Translations under genes and position numbers: made by a program
In this document: positions 23,946 to 32,516 of the stretch, one piece after another
How the letters are laid out: each line of letters opens with the position of its first letter
Position numbering within the stretch: position 1 is the stretch's first letter
The notes under the pieces: model-generated
The model's input: only the letters and a program-made list of their open reading frames with translations
What the model was told of the DNA's origin: nothing
Databases searched by the model: none
NCBI GenBank assembly: GCA_028282705.1
Contig: JANQHI010000045.1
Location: 27,910 to 91,909, forward strand
Source of the DNA: Prolixibacteraceae bacterium
GTDB taxonomy: Bacteria; Bacteroidota; Bacteroidia; Bacteroidales; Prolixibacteraceae
Length of the DNA: 64,000 bases
Direction of reading: 5' to 3'

Positions 23946-25676
23946 TTAATATTGTTTTTTAGTAAGGAATTCTAATTTAAAATCTTTCAGGTCAAACTCA
24001 GTGTCAATGGTTTGTATAATCAAATTAATGATTTGTCCTTCTATATTATCTATTTTAGGTAAAACATAATCATAGGTTCCTAACTGAGGTTTTCCAAACT
24101 CTTCATGTGCATAGTGCAAATGCCATACTCTGTGGTAGAATTTATTTTCCTTGTTTTTATCATCAATTGTCAAGGCTATCCTAATTTTATCTTTGTACAA
24201 AAATGGATTGTTAAAAGAGACTTTTATAAAATCAACCTCATTTAGGTCAGGAAGTTTAGAGCAATCCTCAGCCCAGAGGACTTCAAAAGAACCTGCCTTT
24301 AAAGGCTTATCTTCCAACAATTTCTCATAAACAACATCAAAAGCCTTGTAATCAAATTTTTTCTTATAAAATATCCCTCTTAACCTTTCATCAGTACGCA
24401 AAAATATTTTCCAATAAGCATCTTTATTCATGCTTGTTTGATGTAAAATATACACTTTATATTGGTAGGTCTGGATTAAGTTTAATGGGATTGTCAATAT
24501 GGAAAAAGCTATGATTGCCATTTTAGCCCACCTATTTACCTGGGCAATAAACATAGCAATCAATATGAAAAAAACAGGGTAATAATCAATATAAGCCCTT
24601 AACCCATAGCTTCCTGCATAGTACCAGCACCACCATGATGAAAGCACATAAGTAAGAACAACAAAAAATGCCAACCATGTAGTAGCCATATAATATTTTT
24701 TTTTGTAAAAGAAGTACCCAACGGCAGGCAGGCAAAGTAGTACTATAGGAGTATAAACAAAAAGCCCTTTTTTATAACTAAACAAAATTTTAAAGAATTC
24801 TGGATCCAAGAAATTAAAACCTTCACCCTGGTAGGAATATAAAAAGAAATACCCTGTTTGCAGATACCACAAAAATAGTTGGATAAAAATAATTATAGCA
24901 AACAATGCAATTCCAGATACTAAAACCAATGGTTTCTTAATTATTGACAGTACCCCTTCTTTTAAAGACTCCCAGGAACCAGCAATAAATGGGATAAATA
25001 AAAATACCATTAAGTTTACTGGCCTTATTACAGTTATTACCCCAAGTGAAAGGACAGCCAACAGAAAATTACCTGAGCTCCTGTTAACAAAGAACCTTTT
25101 AGCAAAAAATATAAATGCAGTAATAGCAAAAAGAGAATAAACATGGCTAAATGCTGCATTGGAAGTTGCATATTGTGTTAATGATGTTGCAAAAACCATT
25201 AAAACTTGCACAAAAACCACAGGAAACCCTTTAATGCCATATTCTTTAAGAATAAATTTTAAAAGGAACAATGTAAGAAATACATAAAACAGGGCTGCAA
25301 TAAAAATAGCCACATGGAAAGGCTCCTGATGCCCGTCATTCATGGTTCCATCCAAACCAGCTAACAGTATAGTACCAAAAAAGAAAGGGCTTTGCAACAA
25401 TGCAGTACCATAAGAATACCTGTTTACCCTCTGCCCTTCATAATCCAAATAAAAACCAAAATTTTCTACCCTGGTGTTGAATACATCCTTTTGTCCTTCT
25501 GTAAAATCTTTCCTTGATATATCATGATGGATAAAAATGGAAGGCAAATAATCATAATAGCCTACCCCATCTCCTGTTATAGTTTTACCAACAAAATTTT
25601 GGGTAAGGGCAACAAAAATGAATACAATTATTATTTCTGGAAGTACTGTTTTGAGGAATGTAATAACCTTTGACAT
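23946..25676 (-). CDS. GT-C-like multi-span membrane protein (paralogue of 28365-29654)
   Basis: A 576-aa membrane protein from the ATG at 25676; the frame also allows a GTG 12 codons earlier (25712). After the first helix comes a loop with TGDGVGYYDYLPSIFIHHD, followed by about ten helices and a soluble C-terminal domain of about 130 aa. It shares several segments with the protein at 28365-29654: G-YY-x-YLP near the start, a Q-x-PFF helix, YSYQ-x-EGF, and a G-x-F-x-YTP motif. The two are paralogues. It is probably a lipid-linked-sugar transferase or another glycan membrane enzyme; the exact role is not shown. Confidence 0.7.
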   Translation of the reverse strand: MSKVITFLKTVLPEIIIVFIFVALTQNFVGKTITGDGVGYYDYLPSIFIHHDISRKDFTEGQKDVFNTRVENFGFYLDYEGQRVNRYSYGTALLQSPFFFGTILLAGLDGTMNDGHQEPFHVAIFIAALFYVFLTLFLLKFILKEYGIKGFPVVFVQVLMVFATSLTQYATSNAAFSHVYSLFAITAFIFFAKRFFVNRSSGNFLLAVLSLGVITVIRPVNLMVFLFIPFIAGSWESLKEGVLSIIKKPLVLVSGIALFAIIIFIQLFLWYLQTGYFFLYSYQGEGFNFLDPEFFKILFSYKKGLFVYTPIVLLCLPAVGYFFYKKKYYMATTWLAFFVVLTYVLSSWWCWYYAGSYGLRAYIDYYPVFFILIAMFIAQVNRWAKMAIIAFSILTIPLNLIQTYQYKVYILHQTSMNKDAYWKIFLRTDERLRGIFYKKKFDYKAFDVVYEKLLEDKPLKAGSFEVLWAEDCSKLPDLNEVDFIKVSFNNPFLYKDKIRIALTIDDKNKENKFYHRVWHLHYAHEEFGKPQLGTYDYVLPKIDNIEGQIINLIIQTIDTEFDLKDFKLEFLTKKQY

Positions 25677-25826
25677 TTTTTTATTGTTTGGTTTTATTAT
25701 TTGAGTTTTCACCCAACTCTATTTTTACTCTGAGTCTGGTAAATCAATATTGAGCGAATTTAAAACAATTGTTTAAAACTCCTTAGCATTGGATGTTAAA
25801 TATTTACAATTCTTTCATCCCCACAT

Positions 25827-26048
25827 ATGAAAGAGAATAAACAGATTTTCCTATTTTTGCCTGAAATATTTTTGTATAACCTATTTTTATTTGATAGTTG
25901 GGAATTTAAACTTCATGCTAAAAAAGTACTGGATGAAAAACCTGATATTTTTATTATTGCAGCTTTTGAAGGGTTTATCCCAAATATCCTTGAAAATATT
26001 TACAGGAAAGAAAATAAATTACTTGCAAGTAAGGGTAATATCAACTAA
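25827..26048 (+). pseudogene. Small ORF, possible remnant of an SGNH/AlgX-like acyltransferase domain
   Basis: 73 codons with no signal peptide. The segment HAKKVLDEKPDIFIIAAFEG then FIPNIL recalls the end of SGNH/AlgX-type acetyltransferase domains, where a similar K-PD-(hydrophobic)-E-x-x-E-x-(F/Y) pattern follows the last strand. Nothing corresponding to the rest of such a domain is seen upstream, so if the resemblance is real this is a tail fragment. It could also be a genuine small protein or chance. It sits between two GT-C-like genes. Confidence 0.3.
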
Positions 26049-26085
26049 AAATCATAAAATTGTAGGCTGAATAAATGCTCCAGAT

Positions 26086-28368
26086 ATGAAAAAAAACTCC
26101 ATTGCTATATCCAATACAACACTCGTTGCTGTTGTTATCTTATTTTTCATTTTTAAGCCTGTAATACAAAACCCCAATAGCTATTTGTATTCTACTTCTG
26201 GAGATGCAGTAAAAAGTTATTTCAACTTCTCTTATTACCTAAAATATGATAGTGGGATAAAGCATGATGGGATAAACTACCCCTATGGAGACCATCTGCA
26301 ATACATTAATTCACACCCATTGTATTTACAGGTAATAAAATTTATTGATAAAAATATTTACCCAGTGGCAAACTATGGGGTTGCCATCCTGAACCTGAGC
26401 ATGATCCTTTCATTATTGCTTGCAGTACCTTTCTTGTTTTTGATATTGAGGCACTACACGCTTCCCAGGTGGTATGCAGGCATCTTGTCCATAATACTCC
26501 TACTTTTGTCTCCCCAGTTTGACAGGATACAAGGGCACTTTGAAATGACCTATGCCTTTTTCCTGCCTATGTTTTGGTATTTTCTGATACAATGGAAAAA
26601 GGGGGAAAGAAGGTTATTATGGGCTTCATTACTTGTAATTGAAGGGCTTATAGGAGGATTCACCAGTGCTTATTATGCTGCTTTCTTCTCCATTTTCTTA
26701 TTGGGGGTATTGGCAGTTGATAGTTGGGATTCACGTAAAAACCTGGCTGGGTACTGGAAAGAAGGATTACAATTACTGATATTGGCTATATTGCCATTGC
26801 TGATTGTAAAAGGGCTTGTATCACTCACTGACTGGGTTACTGACAGGCCCAACAACCCTTATGGGTTTTATGTTTACCATGCCAACTTTTTCAGTGTTTT
26901 CCTCCCATTTACTTCAGAATTGAAATCATTGCTTGGGCAACATATTAATATGAATTTCCAGTGGGAAGGCAGGGCTTATGTAGGCTTGCCTGCATCTATT
27001 TTGGCAGTTTCTATTTTTATTACAGGGTTTTATAACCTTCTCTCAAAGAAAAAGATTAGTTGGAGGGTTTTCAAACCTGAAAGAAAAATCCACTCCTACT
27101 TTTTTGCCTCCATCCTTATTTTGTTATTTGCCATGTGCATCCCATTTAAATATGGTTTTGGTTTTATCCTTGACATTATACCTCCCATTGGGCAGTTCAG
27201 GGGATTAGGAAGGTTTACCTGGATCTTTTATTATATTTTTACTGTATATACAGCCTTTTTCTTTTACAGGCTTTACAGGGTGTTAAAACAAAAAGGGATG
27301 CCCTTGTTGGGTATAATCATCCTGGTATTTGTAATTGGCTATTGGGCAATTGATGCTGGCACAAACATAAGGAGGAGCACAAGCAAGTTACTTAATAAAA
27401 ATGATAAGCTTGAATCATTTGATGATGAATACCTAGGCAGGTTCAAGCAGGCAGGTGTTGACTCAGATGAGTTTCAAGCTATATTTTTCCTACCTTATGC
27501 CAATACATGTGGAGACAAATTGCTGTTTGAAAAAGGGTTGAATGCTTTTAAAGATGCCATGAAATGCTCATACCACACAGGCTTGCCTTTGGTACAAAGT
27601 TTTTCACCTAGGCTTTCATTTACTTATGCACTAAGCAGCATTCAAATGCTGGCACACCCAGCTATACATAAAACCAGGCTGGATGATATGAATGAAAAAC
27701 CACTGCTGCTGGTATGTACCAAAGAAAAAATGAATACCCATGAAGCCTGGCTGCAATCACAAGCAGAAGTATTCTGGGAAGATAAATACATTACCCTATC
27801 AAGGCTTCCTTTGCAAGTTTTCCATGATAGCCATAACCAATGGATAGAAGAAGCTTCAACCCAAATAGGTAACTTGATGGGTAAAGGGAAGGTATCCACT
27901 GATTCCGTTAGCCAGTCCTCAGTATTATATGTTGATTTTGAAGAAAATAATACAGATATAGCCTTTACTGGAAATGGGACAAAATACCAGAAAAAAGGAA
28001 GCATTGAGTTGTTGAATAAAACTATAAATGACTCTTGGAATGCAGGTACTTATGAATTGTCATTTTGGCTGTATGTGGATAGTAGGAAATTTGATATGCC
28101 CAAAGCTGATTTAAAAGTGACCAATGAAAAAGGAGAGGAAGCCATGGAGAAAAGGTTAAATACCAGGGAAACCCATGATGTGTATAACCATTGGGTAAGG
28201 GTATCAGAAACCTTTGAATTAAAACCTGGATATAAATTACAACTCCATATCAAAGGAGAATACATATCAGTGGATGATATCCTTGTTAGGCCTAAAAATT
28301 CTTCAATATATATAAAAACAAAAGATGGGTTTGGCTTATTTAATAATTATCCTTTAACCCTCAATTAA
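26086..28368 (+). CDS. GT-C-like multi-span membrane protein with C-terminal beta domain
   Basis: A 760-aa protein with a first helix (LVAVVILFFIFKPVI), an extracytoplasmic loop with a YSTSGDAVKSYFN segment (an acidic residue where GT-C enzymes have theirs), and about ten further helices to around residue 430. A soluble part follows. The last 120 or so residues look like a carbohydrate-binding beta sandwich (TYELSFWLYVDSRKF, YISVDDILVRP). The general plan matches the 21846 protein although the sequences differ. It ends in a 4-base convergent overlap with the next minus-strand gene. Confidence 0.7.
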   Translation: MKKNSIAISNTTLVAVVILFFIFKPVIQNPNSYLYSTSGDAVKSYFNFSYYLKYDSGIKHDGINYPYGDHLQYINSHPLYLQVIKFIDKNIYPVANYGVAILNLSMILSLLLAVPFLFLILRHYTLPRWYAGILSIILLLLSPQFDRIQGHFEMTYAFFLPMFWYFLIQWKKGERRLLWASLLVIEGLIGGFTSAYYAAFFSIFLLGVLAVDSWDSRKNLAGYWKEGLQLLILAILPLLIVKGLVSLTDWVTDRPNNPYGFYVYHANFFSVFLPFTSELKSLLGQHINMNFQWEGRAYVGLPASILAVSIFITGFYNLLSKKKISWRVFKPERKIHSYFFASILILLFAMCIPFKYGFGFILDIIPPIGQFRGLGRFTWIFYYIFTVYTAFFFYRLYRVLKQKGMPLLGIIILVFVIGYWAIDAGTNIRRSTSKLLNKNDKLESFDDEYLGRFKQAGVDSDEFQAIFFLPYANTCGDKLLFEKGLNAFKDAMKCSYHTGLPLVQSFSPRLSFTYALSSIQMLAHPAIHKTRLDDMNEKPLLLVCTKEKMNTHEAWLQSQAEVFWEDKYITLSRLPLQVFHDSHNQWIEEASTQIGNLMGKGKVSTDSVSQSSVLYVDFEENNTDIAFTGNGTKYQKKGSIELLNKTINDSWNAGTYELSFWLYVDSRKFDMPKADLKVTNEKGEEAMEKRLNTRETHDVYNHWVRVSETFELKPGYKLQLHIKGEYISVDDILVRPKNSSIYIKTKDGFGLFNNYPLTLN

Positions 28369-29654
28369 AATTTGATCAGCCTAAGGAAGTTACCCCACTC
28401 CCATTCCATATTCCACCAAACACCTGAATTATATTTGTAAGAGAACAGGATATTATACACCACAAAAAGTACCAGGATGGTAGTTAAGCCCCACCTTAAA
28501 GCCCTTGCTTTTTCAGTATAAACTTTTTCAAAAAACCACCCCAAAGGGATAGCCATAAAAGGCAGGTATTCAATCAAGGTCCTATAACCTGCTGATGCAC
28601 TAAAGGTTGGTAGCCACCAGCTTCCATTAATGTATACTATAAATACCATAACCAACAAGATTGCCCATGAACTGAACTGGCGCTTATATACCAGGTAAAA
28701 TAAACTAATTGTAGAAAAGATCATAAGTGGGGTATAAAGAAACCAACCATTCCTTGCACCAAATAATACTGTGGTTACCTCTGGTGACCTTATGTTACTA
28801 AAACCCTCATGCTGGTATGAGTATATAATGTATTTTCCTGTAACAGTATGCCAATATAGCATTTGGGGTACAAACATAAGGAAACCTATCAGGAGCATAA
28901 CCAACAGGTATGGCCATTTCTTAAACCAAAAAAATACCCTTTCTTTTAAGTCTGCCCAGCCATATACCCCATACAAGAACAGGAAAAATGCAATACAAAT
29001 GCTGGTGGGCCTGATCAGTGTAGCCAATGCCAGTGGAAATGATAAATAAATAAGGTTCTTCAGGTTTGGTTTATCATAGAACCTGGGAACCAAATAAATA
29101 AACAACGCAATTGCACAAAATGAATAGGCATGTGAAACTCCAGGAATGATAGTTGTATAATAAAATAAGTTAGTTGCAAAAAAAGTTAATGCCATTACCC
29201 AAAAAGCAGTATTGTGGAAAAAAAAACGCCTAAGGAACCTGTAAATAAAAAGCAAACCTAACAGGGCATAAAAAAGGGATGCAAAAAATACAAAAGTAAA
29301 ATAGACAGGTGTGTAGCCTGTCATTTCCAACCCAAAAAAGTAACTAAAGGCATGTGCTGTAAGAAAAAATGGGATTTGCATAATAGCCACACCACTGGTA
29401 TAAACATTCAGGGTTTTTCCATTCCCATATTGTTTAGCCCAGTGCATCCTATCCATCTTATCCCAATCCATAATAAAAAAATGGGGTAAATACTGGTAAT
29501 ACCCTTCTGAATCATTCCTCATCAATGTTTTTTCAGCAGTAGTATTCTGCACATTCCTGTATATATCATTTGCTATAAATCCAAGGATACAAAAAACAAT
29601 GATAAACCACTTTAAATGCTTCCTATACTTTTCATCTAAACCTTTGAACATCAT
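28365..29654 (-). CDS. GT-C-like multi-span membrane protein (paralogue of 23946-25676)
   Basis: A 429-aa protein with about ten helices and the shared loop RNDSEGYYQYLPHFFIMD after the first helix. It has the same Q-x-PFF, YSYQ-x-EGF and G-x-F-x-YTP segments as the 23946-25676 protein but stops where the soluble C-terminal domain of that paralogue begins. The absence of that domain suggests the tail is dispensable for the core activity. It is first of the inner minus-strand genes and its start is 48 bases from the stop of the methyltransferase-like gene. Activity is unproven. Confidence 0.7.
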   Translation of the reverse strand: MMFKGLDEKYRKHLKWFIIVFCILGFIANDIYRNVQNTTAEKTLMRNDSEGYYQYLPHFFIMDWDKMDRMHWAKQYGNGKTLNVYTSGVAIMQIPFFLTAHAFSYFFGLEMTGYTPVYFTFVFFASLFYALLGLLFIYRFLRRFFFHNTAFWVMALTFFATNLFYYTTIIPGVSHAYSFCAIALFIYLVPRFYDKPNLKNLIYLSFPLALATLIRPTSICIAFFLFLYGVYGWADLKERVFFWFKKWPYLLVMLLIGFLMFVPQMLYWHTVTGKYIIYSYQHEGFSNIRSPEVTTVLFGARNGWFLYTPLMIFSTISLFYLVYKRQFSSWAILLVMVFIVYINGSWWLPTFSASAGYRTLIEYLPFMAIPLGWFFEKVYTEKARALRWGLTTILVLFVVYNILFSYKYNSGVWWNMEWEWGNFLRLIKF

Positions 29655-29702
29655 TATTATAAAGTTTAAATTGATAAAAACCAGCCTAAATATTATTAAA
29701 TA

Positions 29703-30551
29703 TTATTTTTCGATTTTAATCCAAAATGAACCTCCATGCCTTTCCACGTCAACCAGGTTCTTATGTTCCCACACAGGAGCAATTATGTTAGCCAATTCCT
29801 GGTCTTCTGAAATAAAATAATTGGGCAGTAGAGGTTTATATTTTTCAGGGTTTGCCAATATATACATGGCTAGCCCATATTGTTCAGAATAGAACCTGTC
29901 ACACATAAACTGGGGATAATCATAGGGCAGGTAAACATCATGTATTTGCACAATCACACCCTTTTTTAGCTTGGGAAATACTTCCATAAAGAAGGCCATA
30001 GCATCAGAATTGGGTAAAATCCTGTGTGAATTATCCACAAACAGGATATCATTTTCTTGAAGTTCATCAAGGAATGAAAAATCAACATCCTCAAAAGGTT
30101 GCCTAATTATTTTGTCAGCCAGTTTATCAATCTCTGCCCTTGGCATTGGGTCAATAGAAATAATTTCTGTTTTTAGGCATTGTTCCTTTATGGCTTTATA
30201 GGCTACCTTGGTTGAATTGCCAGAGCCAATCTCCACATACTTGGCTGGCTTATACTTGGTAAGCATGGTATATATCCCAATAATATCAAGGCCTGGTAAA
30301 AAACCATTATTCCATGTTGGTAGGGTTTCATTGTTTGTTTCCTCAGCCTTTTTTATTTGCTGAATAAAATCTTTATAAAAAAGTGCTTCCTTTAGTATTT
30401 CCTTATATTTGCTCCTTTCAGCATCAATTATTTTCAGCAACTCTTTATGGGCTGGTTCCCCATGCCCATAACGTGGCTTAAAGTCTGTTTTATATTCAGA
30501 AAACAGGTTTTGGAATTTGGGTGAAAGAAACCTGTAAAGTTGTTTTAACAT
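29703..30551 (-). CDS. Class I SAM-dependent methyltransferase-like protein
   Basis: A 282-aa soluble protein. Motif I is KYVEIGSGNSTKVAYKAI (about residues 91-108), followed by an acidic residue after the second strand (IISIDPMPR) and VDNSHRI where the fourth strand ends. This resembles class I methyltransferases of the cephalosporin hydroxylase or macrocin O-methyltransferase type that act in glycan or secondary metabolite pathways. It lies 12 bases downstream of a GT2 gene, so a sugar or lipid-linked glycan substrate is plausible. The N-terminal 80 residues are helical and unrecognised. Confidence 0.72.
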   Translation of the reverse strand: MLKQLYRFLSPKFQNLFSEYKTDFKPRYGHGEPAHKELLKIIDAERSKYKEILKEALFYKDFIQQIKKAEETNNETLPTWNNGFLPGLDIIGIYTMLTKYKPAKYVEIGSGNSTKVAYKAIKEQCLKTEIISIDPMPRAEIDKLADKIIRQPFEDVDFSFLDELQENDILFVDNSHRILPNSDAMAFFMEVFPKLKKGVIVQIHDVYLPYDYPQFMCDRFYSEQYGLAMYILANPEKYKPLLPNYFISEDQELANIIAPVWEHKNLVDVERHGGSFWIKIEK

Positions 30552-30563
30552 AAAAAAGCCCCT

Positions 30564-31304
30564 CTATTTGAAAAACGTTTTTCTTGATACAAAAACATTA
30601 TACTTTAATATACAATAAATAGCCCTCATGCCATCTTTCCAGCCTATTTTTTTCCCTTCTTCATAGGTGCGCCCATAATATGAAATCCCAATTTCATAAA
30701 TCCTCACATTGGGTATCCTGGAAATTTTTGCAGTTACCTCAGGCTCAAAACCAAACCTGGGCTCTTTCAGGTTGAGGCTTTGGATCATTTCTGTCCTGAA
30801 CATTTTATAACATGTCTCCATATCAGTGAGGTTTAGGTTGGTAAACATGTTTGAAATAAAAGTAAGAAATTTGTTTCCAAGTGAATGCCAGAAAAATAAT
30901 ATCCTGTGAGGATTGCCCCCCATAAACCTGGAACCATATACTACATCAGCAAACCCTTTGGCAAATGGTTTTAATAAATCATTGTACTCCTGAGGGTCAT
31001 ATTCCAGGTCTGCATCCTGAATAACCAGCAACTCACCTTTAGCCTCCTTAATACCTCTGTGCAGGGCAGCTCCTTTTCCCATATTTTTAGGTTGATGGTA
31101 AAACTGGATGTTATAACCAGGATTATCTTTCATATATTGCTCAACAACCTCCACTGTTTTATCAGTGCTAAAATCATTTACAATAATTACCTCTTTTTTA
31201 TAGCCATAATTAAGCTCAACTTCCTCCACTTTATCTAAAATGGAAGTAATCGTATTCTCCTCATTATAAGCAGGTATTATTATTGAAAGTAATTTTTCCA
31301 TCAT
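30564..31304 (-). CDS. Family 2 glycosyltransferase (DPM1/polyprenyl-phosphate type)
   Basis: A 246-aa GT-A enzyme from the ATG at 31304; the frame starts with a TTG at 31316. Motifs: [15 protein letters not shown] at the start, VNDFSTDKT for nucleotide binding, and QDADLEYDP with the D-x-D metal site. The RFMGGNPHR segment is common in polyprenyl-phosphate mannose or glucose synthases. There are no terminal membrane helices. It sits between the methyltransferase-like gene and the UDP-glucuronate decarboxylase gene, in the same direction as both. Confidence 0.9.
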   Translation of the reverse strand: MMEKLLSIIIPAYNEENTITSILDKVEEVELNYGYKKEVIIVNDFSTDKTVEVVEQYMKDNPGYNIQFYHQPKNMGKGAALHRGIKEAKGELLVIQDADLEYDPQEYNDLLKPFAKGFADVVYGSRFMGGNPHRILFFWHSLGNKFLTFISNMFTNLNLTDMETCYKMFRTEMIQSLNLKEPRFGFEPEVTAKISRIPNVRIYEIGISYYGRTYEEGKKIGWKDGMRAIYCILKYNVFVSRKTFFK

Positions 31305-31418
31305 CTTAAAATTCAATATAAAATTATTCTATTATTTAATAGAACACTGATGACACAGATTTAACAGATATGTACTAACTAAATTTGTGAGAATCTTTAT
31401 GATCAGTGTTATCTATGT

Positions 31419-32372
31419 TCAATCATTATTTTTCTCTGCCAATATCCCCTGAAAGTATGTAATGGTTTCTTTTAGCCCTTCTTCCAGCTGCACACTTGGA
31501 TTCCAGCCACCTAGCTTTTCCTGTGCCAATGAAATATCAGGCTTCCTCCTTATAGGGTCATCTTTAGGCAGTGGTAAATGTACAATTTCTGATTTTGTTC
31601 CAGTAAGCTTAATAATCATATTCGCCAGCTCCAACATGGAAAATTCCCCAGGGTTACCAAGGTTTACAGGTCCAATAAAATCATCTCCAGTACCCATCAT
31701 CCTTACCATACCTTCAACCAAGTCACTCACAAATTGAAAGCTTCTAGTCTGGTTGCCATCCCCATAAATGGTTAAATTCTCTCCTTTCAAAGCTTGTACA
31801 ATAAAATTGGAAACTACCCTCCCATCATCAGGCTCCATCCTGGGGCCATAGGTATTAAATATCCTGATTATTTTAGCTTTCACATTGTTTTTCAAATGGT
31901 AATTCACAAACAATGATTCAGCACAACGTTTCCCCTCATCATAACATGACCTGTCACCAATGGGGTTTACATTCCCCCAATAACCTTCAACCTGGGGGTG
32001 TACTAATGGGTCTCCATATACCTCACTGGTTGAAGCCTGAAGGATTTTGGCTTTAACCCTTTTGGCAATCCCCAACACATTAATTGCCCCCATTACTGAA
32101 GTCTTTATGGTTTTTATGGGGTTATGCTGGTAATGGACTGGTGAAGCAGGGCAAGCCAGGTTATAAATCTCATCTACCTCAATATAATAGGGCATAGTTA
32201 CATCATGCCTGACCAGCTCAAAATAGGGGTTATCAATCAAATGGACAACCTTTTGTTTTGAGCCAGTAAAAAAATTATCAAGGCAAATTACTTCATGCCC
32301 ATCAGCAAGCAAACGTTCACATAAATGTGACCCAATAAAACCTGCCCCTCCTGTTACCAGTATTCTTTTCAT
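31419..32372 (-). CDS. uxs: UDP-glucuronate decarboxylase (UDP-xylose synthase)
   Basis: A 317-aa extended SDR enzyme that converts UDP-glucuronate to UDP-xylose with bound NAD. It has the Rossmann motif [15 protein letters not shown] (7-21) and the catalytic Tyr-x3-Lys in [11 protein letters not shown], a pattern specific to UXS and close relatives. [16 protein letters not shown] and [10 protein letters not shown] are also family-typical. It supplies a nucleotide pentose for the surface glycan genes next to it. The alternative is another 4,6-modifying SDR, but the YDEGKR motif makes UXS the best call. Confidence 0.9.
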   Translation of the reverse strand: MKRILVTGGAGFIGSHLCERLLADGHEVICLDNFFTGSKQKVVHLIDNPYFELVRHDVTMPYYIEVDEIYNLACPASPVHYQHNPIKTIKTSVMGAINVLGIAKRVKAKILQASTSEVYGDPLVHPQVEGYWGNVNPIGDRSCYDEGKRCAESLFVNYHLKNNVKAKIIRIFNTYGPRMEPDDGRVVSNFIVQALKGENLTIYGDGNQTRSFQFVSDLVEGMVRMMGTGDDFIGPVNLGNPGEFSMLELANMIIKLTGTKSEIVHLPLPKDDPIRRKPDISLAQEKLGGWNPSVQLEEGLKETITYFQGILAEKNND

Positions 32373-32516
32373 TATGAAAAATCTTTAGCAATTTGAGAAT
32401 ATAAGCATCAAAAATAATGATTAATACCATACAATTATGATAATGCCAATAGATAATTAACAACCCATTTTTTTTATTTTTAGATTGAACTTTTAACTTT
32501 GGGAAAAAGATCAGTT

